DNA of 6,505 bases from positions 1 to 6,505 of the forward strand of contig JAMDBC010000101.1 of assembly GCA_023484185.1 (NCBI GenBank), given 5' to 3'. The translations under genes were made by a program, and so were the position numbers. Below the pieces are notes generated by a model that saw nothing but the letters and a program-made list of their open reading frames with translations, was not told the origin of the DNA and made no database searches. Each line of letters starts with the position of its first letter. Position 1 is the first letter of the stretch. Shown in pieces: positions 1 to 4,391 of this stretch. This DNA is from Chloroflexota bacterium. Lineage in GTDB: Bacteria; Chloroflexota; Anaerolineae; Anaerolineales; Villigracilaceae.

Positions 1-1
1 G

Positions 2-1498
2 CTGCTCTCAGACCCGGATCTGTTGTTGCTCGATGAACCCACCAATCATCTCGACATCGCGGCGGTCGAATGGCTTGAAGGTTATCTCAGTCAGTGGGAC
101 GGCGCGGCGGTCATCGTTTCGCATGACCGTTATTTTCTCGACAAGGCTTGTAATGCGATTCTCGAATTGCATCCCGGCGCGTTCGAGATTTATCACGGAA
201 ATTATTCTGCCTATCTGCGCCAGCGGCAGGAACGCGCCGACCGCCGTCAGGAAGTTTTTGATTCTGAAAAAGAAAAGTTAATCAAAGACCTTGAGTACAT
301 CAAAAAAAATATTGCGGGCCAAAATGTGCAACAGGCCAAAGGCAAGTTGCGACGCCTGACGCGTGTGGTGCAGGCAATCGAGCAGGTCGGCATGGACGCC
401 GTGCTTAACAGCAACTGGTCGCAGCTGGATGTCGAAACCACCACCAGCCCGTTCAGCGTCGAAGAAGCGCAGAAGCGCGTCAACTCGCTGCGTTCGCCCG
501 TCCGCACTTTGCCGCATTTGCATTTGAAACTTGGCTCGCAAAAACGTTCGGGCGATCTCGTCCTTCGCACAAGGGATTTGCAAGTTGGATATCCCGGCAA
601 GCTGCTTTTTTCTGCGCCGGATCTCGAACTGCGACGCACCGATTGCGCGGCCTTGATCGGACCCAACGGCGCGGGCAAGACAACTTTGCTGAAGACCATC
701 CTCGGTCAGATCGGACCGTTAGCGGGTGAGGTGATTCTGGGAGCCAGTCTGCACGTCGGCTATTTCGCGCAAGCTCACGAAGGCCTCGACCCGAACAAGA
801 CTCTGATCGAAGAGATCGACTCGGTTGTGCCGAACTGGCTGCCGGGTCAGATCCGCGAGTATCTCGGCAAATATCTTTTCAGCGGCGACGACGCTTATAA
901 AAAAGTCGAAGTTCTCTCCGGCGGCGAGCGCGGACGTTTGGCTTTGGCCAAACTTGCTTTGCAGGATACAAATTTGCTTTTACTGGATGAACCGACCAAT
1001 CATCTTGATATTCCCTCACAGGAAGTTTTGGAAGCCGTGCTGGATGATTATGCAGGCACGATCCTGCTGGTGACTCATGACCGTTATTTGATCGACGCGC
1101 TCGGCACGCAGATCTGGGAAGTCGAGCCGGACGAGTCGCGTATGATCGTCTTCAAGGGCACGTATTCGCAGATGCGGGATGAAAGAGAAAAAGAAGCGAC
1201 GAGATTGGCAGCGACCCCCGATTCTCAAATCCCGATTCCCCAAAAACTCTTCGACAAAGCTCAGGGCAGGCGCAAATCGCAAAACGCAGGGACGAAAGAT
1301 GAAAGAAGAAAGCTGGCGCATTTACAGCAACTAGAAAATAAGATCGCTGCTCTCGAAGCACAACTGGCCGAACTCGGCGCGCAATTGGAAAATCCGCCTG
1401 CGGACGCGGCCGAGGTCACGCGGCTGGGGAAAGAGTATGAGTCCACGCAACGTGAGATGGATGAGAAGCTGGCGGAGTGGGAAACATTACAAACATGA
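2..1498 (+). CDS. ABC-F family ATPase (translation factor type), 5' end outside window
   Basis: Soluble duplicated ABC ATPase without membrane segments. ABC-F proteins bind the ribosomal E site and act on stalled or antibiotic-bound ribosomes (family knowledge). Counting from the first full codon at base 2, the sequence enters at the end of the first ATPase domain: Walker B LLLLDEPTNHLD at about residues 8-19, then the H-loop VSHDRY. A charged helical linker follows (about 60-165), the position of the family's P-site-tRNA interaction arm. The second ATPase domain shows Walker A GPNGAGKTT (from about 220), signature LSGGERGRLALAK (from about 305), Walker B with D329, and H-loop histidine H359. 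A C-terminal coiled coil (about 430-498) ends at TGA 1496-1498. Between domain and coiled coil lies an odd linker (about 398-432) containing a dispersed repeat in frame. Probably one quarter of the protein is missing upstream. The last ~25 codons recur twice downstream. Family assignment is firm; the subfamily is not. Confidence 0.95.
   Translation: MLSDPDLLLLDEPTNHLDIAAVEWLEGYLSQWDGAAVIVSHDRYFLDKACNAILELHPGAFEIYHGNYSAYLRQRQERADRRQEVFDSEKEKLIKDLEYIKKNIAGQNVQQAKGKLRRLTRVVQAIEQVGMDAVLNSNWSQLDVETTTSPFSVEEAQKRVNSLRSPVRTLPHLHLKLGSQKRSGDLVLRTRDLQVGYPGKLLFSAPDLELRRTDCAALIGPNGAGKTTLLKTILGQIGPLAGEVILGASLHVGYFAQAHEGLDPNKTLIEEIDSVVPNWLPGQIREYLGKYLFSGDDAYKKVEVLSGGERGRLALAKLALQDTNLLLLDEPTNHLDIPSQEVLEAVLDDYAGTILLVTHDRYLIDALGTQIWEVEPDESRMIVFKGTYSQMRDEREKEATRLAATPDSQIPIPQKLFDKAQGRRKSQNAGTKDERRKLAHLQQLENKIAALEAQLAELGAQLENPPADAAEVTRLGKEYESTQREMDEKLAEWETLQT
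1247..1270 (+). repeat. Dispersed repeat (CTCAGGGCAGG type) read in frame inside the ABC-F gene
   Basis: This 24-base stretch contains GACAAAGCTCAGGGCAGG and is read as LFDKAQGR. It matches the reverse complement of 4995-5018 in mutL at 22 of 24 positions, and both genes read it in the same sense and frame. It lies in the poorly conserved linker before the C-terminal coiled coil. The flanks (DSQIPIPQ before, RKSQNAGTKDERRK after) also look low-complexity and repeat-derived. Similar sequences are widely dispersed in many bacterial genomes, from memory. Confidence 0.7.
1421..1483 (+). repeat. ABC-F tail repeat, copy A (genuine 3' end of the ABC-F gene)
   Basis: This is the reference copy of a three-copy repeat. 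It encodes the end of the ABC-F coiled coil (EYESTQREMDEKLAEWE) and is followed by the stop codon at 1496-1498 and a TATAAT at 1505-1510. It aligns without gaps to 1831-1893, an offset of 410, with 7 mismatches in 63 bases. A shorter stretch aligns to 2621-2658, an offset of 1200. Confidence 0.9.
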
Positions 1499-1504
1499 GC
1501 GGGG

Positions 1505-1510
1505 TATAAT
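1505..1510 (+). promoter_or_regulatory. TATAAT -10 box exactly 6 nt before ATG 1517 (leaderless type)
   Basis: A perfect TATAAT lies 7 nt after the ABC-F stop codon and is followed by six bases (ttgcgt) and ATG. No TTGACA-like -35 is visible 16-18 bases upstream. Initiation at the usual distance from the -10 box would fall on or next to the start codon, and no Shine-Dalgarno sequence fits. The same spacing occurs at mutL and at the HAD gene, which raises confidence in all three. Confidence 0.65.
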
Positions 1511-1516
1511 TTGCGT

Positions 1517-1819
1517 ATGCCCACTGTCAAAGTCATTGGCCGTTATCGCTTTTACCTTTTCGGCAAAGAAATAATGAACAGCCTAAAAACACATAGCCCA
1601 ACATCTGTGCTCGCAGTGAATGTCCGTTTTATAGAGGACGCCATGTTGGTCAGTTTATCTGATGGACGCGAAGTGTCTGTTCCATTGGAATGGTTTCCGC
1701 ACCTGCGTAATGCGACTCCTGAACAACGCAATAAATGGCGATTGATTGCGCGTGGAATTGGTATGCACTGGGAAGAAATAGACGAAGATATTGCTGTAAC
1801 AACGTTGTTGCGGATGTAG
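1517..1819 (+). CDS. DUF2442 protein with a short DUF4160-like N-terminal remnant
   Basis: A 100-residue protein. Residues 20-100 (from ATG 1574) resemble DUF2442: DGREVSVPLEWFPHL, NATPEQRNKWRLI, GIGMHWEEIDEDI. The first ~15 residues, MPTVKVIGRYRFYLF, resemble instead the start of DUF4160 proteins (MPTVxxxGxYRFxFY). DUF4160 and DUF2442 genes are commonly adjacent in bacteria and have been suspected to be a toxin-antitoxin-like pair; their biochemical roles are not established. The simplest reading is an internal deletion that removed most of the DUF4160 gene and joined its start in frame to DUF2442, leaving the second partner orphaned. Start 1517 is chosen because TATAAT lies 6 nt upstream; ATG 1574, the likely ancestral DUF2442 start, has only a weak AAAGAA before it. 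TTG 1511 directly abuts the -10 box and is unlikely. No signal peptide or membrane segment is seen. Confidence 0.75.
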   Translation: MPTVKVIGRYRFYLFGKEIMNSLKTHSPTSVLAVNVRFIEDAMLVSLSDGREVSVPLEWFPHLRNATPEQRNKWRLIARGIGMHWEEIDEDIAVTTLLRM

Positions 1820-1828
1820 CAAGCAGGG

Positions 1829-1907
1829 CGCGCTTGGGGCAGGAGTACGAGTCCACGCAACGGGAGATGGATGAGAAGCTGGCAGAGTGGGAAAAGATGC
1901 AGGGATA
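1829..1907 (+). repeat. ABC-F tail repeat, copy B (detached copy of the ABC-F 3' end)
   Basis: Starting 9 nt after the DUF2442 stop, this stretch reads in one frame as RLGQEYESTQREMDEKLAEW, then EKMQG and a TAA stop at 1905-1907. That is nearly the C-terminus of the upstream ABC-F protein. Over 1831-1893 it differs from copy A at 7 of 63 bases. Five changes are silent and the other two fall in one codon (Lys to Gln). As in copy A, a TATAAT follows about 25 nt after the GAGTGG. I see no start codon or ribosome-binding site that would make it a gene. It is a gene-end fragment, probably from a diverged allele. Confidence 0.88.
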
Positions 1908-1912
1908 ACATT

Positions 1913-1921
1913 TGCTATAAT
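1913..1921 (+). promoter_or_regulatory. Extended -10 promoter (TGCTATAAT) for the DUF5674 operon
   Basis: TG-n-TATAAT is a complete extended -10 element, which can work without a -35 box; none is obvious upstream. It sits 6 nt after the stop of ABC-F tail copy B and 18 nt before GTG 1939. A transcript from it would have a very short leader containing the Shine-Dalgarno site at 1927-1933. Confidence 0.55.
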
Positions 1922-1926
1922 TGAAC

Positions 1927-1933
1927 AAAGGAG
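1927..1933 (+). promoter_or_regulatory. Shine-Dalgarno AAAGGAG deciding GTG start 1939
   Basis: AAAGGAG ends five bases before GTG 1939. It lies downstream of the alternative in-frame TTG at 1921, so it cannot serve that codon. Starting at GTG gives the expected family N-terminus MIYIIRDRATPEQ. Confidence 0.8.
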
Positions 1934-1938
1934 TTCCA

Positions 1939-2274
1939 GTGATTTACATCATCCGTGACCGCGCGACACCTGAACAAATCCAAGACATGCTTCAAATGCT
2001 TCAGACTTATATCAAGTTGGCAGTTGATATCGAACGCGGCATTTTAGCAGGCGGCGGAGCCATGCACGCCGATTGTGAGGCGGTTTTATTGGAAGACAGA
2101 AGTCAGCAGGAGTTTATTTGGGGAGCGGACTGGAATCCATCCACTCAACAAGTGACATTTGAATCCCTTATCAACATTCGTCCGCGGCAGAATAATCCAT
2201 CAATGGAAATCCTTGATCCAATTATTCGCAAACAGGTCGCGGAGATTACGATCAAACGGTTAGGCGGCGTATGA
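1939..2274 (+). CDS. DUF5674 family protein
   Basis: A 111-residue soluble protein starting MIYIIRDRATPEQIQDML. I recognise it as DUF5674 from the conserved stretches VDIERGILAGGGAMHADCEAV, WGADW and FESLINIRPRQNNPSMEI with C-terminal IRKQVAEI. The family's function is not known to me, and no catalytic motif can be named with confidence. The block ILAGGGxxHADCE and the RPRQNN block are the likely functional core. GTG 1939 is chosen over TTG 1921 because of the Shine-Dalgarno sequence and the conserved N-terminus. The stop overlaps the start of the next gene in an ATGA arrangement, so the two are probably translationally coupled. The pair is preceded by ABC-F tail copy B and its promoter and followed by copy C, suggesting it moved as one unit. 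Confidence 0.85.
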   Translation: MIYIIRDRATPEQIQDMLQMLQTYIKLAVDIERGILAGGGAMHADCEAVLLEDRSQQEFIWGADWNPSTQQVTFESLINIRPRQNNPSMEILDPIIRKQVAEITIKRLGGV

Positions 2275-2618
2275 AAGACTGGACTCAGATTCGGGAGAGA
2301 TACTTGCGCGATGATTTGCCCATTCGCTTGGGTGGGTTAGCGGCGAACTTGAGTCGCATTAAGTCGTTTTCTGCCAACGAAAATAGCCGCGAAGCTGTCG
2401 AAAGCCTGATTGATGAAAGCAAGATGTTCATCGAATGGACAGCCGCCCAGACAGAAATCAATACTGCTGAAAAGCTGGTGGAGCTACAAATTCAATTGGC
2501 GCTCTGGCAGCTACAATGGTTTAAAATTTGGCCCGATACATCCAGGCGCGCTCAGGTTGCCAAAGAGTCAAGTTTATGGTCGAAACAAGTGCTTGAATTG
2601 TCGGGGCTGCTGAAATAA
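2271..2618 (+). CDS. Hypothetical protein, coupled partner of the DUF5674 protein
   Basis: A 115-residue protein I cannot assign to a named family. It looks almost wholly alpha-helical and soluble. A basic, mixed N-terminal part (MKDWTQIRERYLRDDLPIRLG) is followed by a long helical section with five tryptophans after residue 50, including the cluster LWQLQWFKIW. There is no signal peptide and there are no cysteines. ATG 2271 overlaps the DUF5674 stop by 4 nt (ATGA), indicating translational coupling and probably a shared role or complex. Two small overlapping genes in an accessory region are compatible with a toxin-antitoxin-like pair, but nothing in the sequence identifies a toxin. The stop at 2616-2618 is directly followed by ABC-F tail copy C. 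Confidence 0.75.
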   Translation: MKDWTQIRERYLRDDLPIRLGGLAANLSRIKSFSANENSREAVESLIDESKMFIEWTAAQTEINTAEKLVELQIQLALWQLQWFKIWPDTSRRAQVAKESSLWSKQVLELSGLLK

Positions 2619-2680
2619 CGCGCTTGGGGCAGGAGTACGAGTCCATCCAACGGGAGATAGAAAAAGTATCCAGCTTTTGA
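2619..2680 (+). repeat. ABC-F tail repeat, copy C (degenerate third copy)
   Basis: This starts on the base after the partner gene's stop codon. Its first 27 bases are identical to 1829-1855. It continues with two changes through CAACGGGAGAT and then diverges. In frame it reads RLGQEYESIQREIEKVSSF then TGA at 2678-2680, a shortened ABC-F C-terminus. It is closer to copy B than to the genuine ABC-F end. I see no start codon serving it. Confidence 0.85.
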
Positions 2681-2711
2681 ACTTATCTTTTAATGTTAAT
2701 AATCCCAGAAG

Positions 2712-2720
2712 TGCTACACT
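2712..2720 (+). promoter_or_regulatory. Possible extended -10 element (TGCTACACT)
   Basis: TG-n-TACACT resembles an extended -10 element in the 107-bp gap before the toroid protein gene. There is no clear -35 box, and it lies 67 nt before ATG 2788. The motif is short, so it may be chance. Confidence 0.3.
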
Positions 2721-2724
2721 AATT

Positions 2725-2751
2725 TCAGGAAAGCAATACTTACCTTCCTGA
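2725..2751 (+). other. Short inverted repeat in the leader of the toroid protein gene
   Basis: TCAGGAA at 2725-2731 and TTCCTGA at 2745-2751 are perfect inverted arms around a 13-nt loop. They lie between the possible promoter and the ribosome-binding site. This could be an operator or an RNA hairpin. No T-tract follows, so it is not a terminator. Confidence 0.3.
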
Positions 2752-2777
2752 TACAAAATCAACAAAAAAGCCTTGTG

Positions 2778-2782
2778 GGAGG
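2778..2782 (+). promoter_or_regulatory. Shine-Dalgarno GGAGG deciding ATG start 2788
   Basis: GGAGG with a five-base spacer to ATG 2788 lies inside the longer reading frame from TTG 2773. It therefore selects the shorter protein starting MSWQTQLRG. Confidence 0.75.
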
Positions 2783-2787
2783 GACGC

Positions 2788-3807
2788 ATGTCTTGGCAAA
2801 CTCAATTGAGGGGTGACTCTGTTTCGTGGTTGCTGGAAACTGAAAATCCTGGCGTCCGTTATCTGGCGATGCGTGATCTGCTGGAGCTTCCCGACGACGA
2901 TGCCGAGATGAAATCGGCGCGAAAGAAGGCGCATAAAGAGGGGCCAATTGCAGATGTTCTTTCCCACATGGAAAAGGAGGGATATTGGGTCAAGACCGGG
3001 CCGGGATATAACCCAAAGTACAGATCAACAGTTTGGTCAATCATTTTGCTGGCCCAGCTCGGCGCGTTAGCCAATGAAGACAAACGGATCGATCAGGGTT
3101 GTAAATACCTGCTGGATCATTTGGCTGAAGGCGGTCAATTCACGGCCATCACATCTGGCGCCCCGTCTGGAGCTATAGATTGTTTGCAAGGCAATCTTTG
3201 CTGGGCGTTGATGGAAATGGGTTACGACGATCCGCGCTTGAAAAAAGCCTACGAATGGATGGCGCGCACAGTTACCGGGGATGGCATTGCACCAATGGAA
3301 GACAAGGATGCACCTGTCCGCTATTATGCGTACAAGTGCGGACCAAACTTCGCCTGCGGCGTGAATGACAAACTTCCCTGCGCATGGGGCGCGGTCAAAG
3401 TCATGCTGGCCTTCGGCAAATGGCCTGTTGCGAGAAGAAGTCCATTGATCAAGAAGGCCATCAAACAAGGTGCAGATTTTTTCTTCAGTATTGATCCTGC
3501 GACGGCAAAATATCCAACAAGGGATAAAAGCGGTAAACCAAGCCGCGATTGGTGGAAGTTTGGATTCCCCGTATTCTATATTACCGACTTATTGCAGCTC
3601 GCCGAAGCTCTCGTGAGTTTGGGCTACGGAGACGATCCCCGGTTGGGGAATACACTGAACATCATCCGTGAAAAACAAAACGCTCGCGGGCAATGGCCGA
3701 TGGAATTCGATTACACTGGGAAAACATGGATTGATTTTGGCAAAAAGAAACAGCCGAACAAATGGGTTACGCTTCGAGCATTAAGAGTTTTGAAAGCAAT
3801 TGCCTAA
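2788..3807 (+). CDS. Prenyltransferase/squalene-cyclase-like alpha/alpha-toroid protein
   Basis: A 339-residue, probably cytoplasmic protein. Repeated helix pairs with the pattern DPRLxxAxxWL, QGNLCWALMEMGYDDPRL, LAEALVSLGYGDDPRL and a late RGQWPMEF...NKWVTLRALRVLK resemble the toroid fold of terpenoid cyclases and prenyltransferases. I do not see the DxDD motif of squalene-hopene cyclases, so catalysis of that kind is not supported. Five cysteines cluster in the middle (C132, C138, C184, C190, C198) around CGPNFACG and LPCAWG, possible metal ligands by inference only. Relatives in Chloroflexota and archaea are sometimes labelled nitrogen fixation protein NifH; this protein has no P-loop and is not NifH. 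ATG 2788 is chosen because GGAGG (2778-2782) sits five bases before it; TTG 2773 lies upstream of that site. Its stop overlaps the stop of the opposing membrane ORF. Confidence 0.8.
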   Translation: MSWQTQLRGDSVSWLLETENPGVRYLAMRDLLELPDDDAEMKSARKKAHKEGPIADVLSHMEKEGYWVKTGPGYNPKYRSTVWSIILLAQLGALANEDKRIDQGCKYLLDHLAEGGQFTAITSGAPSGAIDCLQGNLCWALMEMGYDDPRLKKAYEWMARTVTGDGIAPMEDKDAPVRYYAYKCGPNFACGVNDKLPCAWGAVKVMLAFGKWPVARRSPLIKKAIKQGADFFFSIDPATAKYPTRDKSGKPSRDWWKFGFPVFYITDLLQLAEALVSLGYGDDPRLGNTLNIIREKQNARGQWPMEFDYTGKTWIDFGKKKQPNKWVTLRALRVLKAIA

Positions 3808-4313
3808 AGTGTGCATACAATTTTTTGTATGTCGCTGCGGTCAATCAGATACTTCACAGCGAACAAAACGCCGGAAATAAAGATCAGGGCCTGAGGCACA
3901 AGGCATAGCCGCGTCTCGCCCGCGATGCTGAGGACGAAATGGATTACGAACCAGGCCGGACACATGATCAAAAAGAAACGCTGCCATAAACGCGGCCAAT
4001 TAAAGATGAACAGCAAGCCGAACGCGGGAATAAATCCCAGTGTATAAAAAAGCTGACTCCAGGTAAAGGAGCAGGTCACATTGTAGATCAACATGGGGTA
4101 GCTGTAGCCGGGGATTACTTGGTAAGGAATGTAAAGCGGACGGTTAGGATAGATAATAGGTAGTCTTGCGAATATGGCCGCAAAGACCCCACCAGACAGG
4201 AGAAATGGCAGAAGTTTCTTGTGGATGGGCAGTTGTTCATTCACCAAAGCCGTCAGCACCAGAAAGGGGATCAGGCCGCTGGCCTCGCGGTTGCTTTTTC
4301 CCCATTTTGCCAA
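3804..4313 (-). CDS. Polytopic membrane protein, probably an N-terminally truncated remnant
   Basis: The reading frame gives 169 residues from TTG 4313. It has four or five hydrophobic segments: near 13-26, LLPFLLSGGVFAAIFARL, FYTLGFIPAFGLLFIFN, FFLIMCPAWFVIHFVLSIAG and LVPQALIFISGVLFAVKYL. The ending GETRLCLVPQALIFISG resembles the last membrane segment of larger polytopic proteins such as GT-C-type glycosyltransferases, but I cannot assign a family. The start is poor: the frame is open back to a TAG at 4374-4376 without any ATG or GTG. TTG 4313 has no well-spaced Shine-Dalgarno (AAGGAG lies about 13 bases upstream). I infer that this is the C-terminal part of a longer protein whose 5' part was lost, or a gene using an unusual start. 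It lies downstream of mutL on the same strand and converges on the toroid gene with a 4-bp stop overlap. Confidence 0.5.
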   Translation of the reverse strand: MAKWGKSNREASGLIPFLVLTALVNEQLPIHKKLLPFLLSGGVFAAIFARLPIIYPNRPLYIPYQVIPGYSYPMLIYNVTCSFTWSQLFYTLGFIPAFGLLFIFNWPRLWQRFFLIMCPAWFVIHFVLSIAGETRLCLVPQALIFISGVLFAVKYLIDRSDIQKIVCTL

Positions 4314-4391
4314 CCTCTGAAGAGCACTCCTTGTTATTGATATTATCGACAGCAGCAGATTTTTCCGGATGAGCTACATCATATATAAAAC

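Noticed and set aside
247..699. Minus-strand open frame opposite the ABC-F gene.
   Set aside because: It is antisense to a well-supported ABC-F region covering the linker and second Walker A, with no ribosome-binding site or recognisable product.
1829..2680. Integron attC sites or an intein/intron as explanation of the repeated ABC-F tails.
   Set aside because: The repeats are coding sequence without the palindromic arms of attC, there is no integrase, and the modules lie after the ABC-F stop codon, so no splicing is needed.
2773..2787. Upstream TTG start for the toroid protein, and likewise TTG 1921 for the DUF5674 protein.
   Set aside because: In both cases the Shine-Dalgarno sequence lies downstream of the TTG and is well spaced to the later start codon.
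3814..3831. Rho-independent terminator for the toroid gene.
   Set aside because: The 7-bp stem is A/T-rich, has its T run in the loop and no T-tract after the stem on either strand. I keep it only as an inverted repeat noted in a finding.
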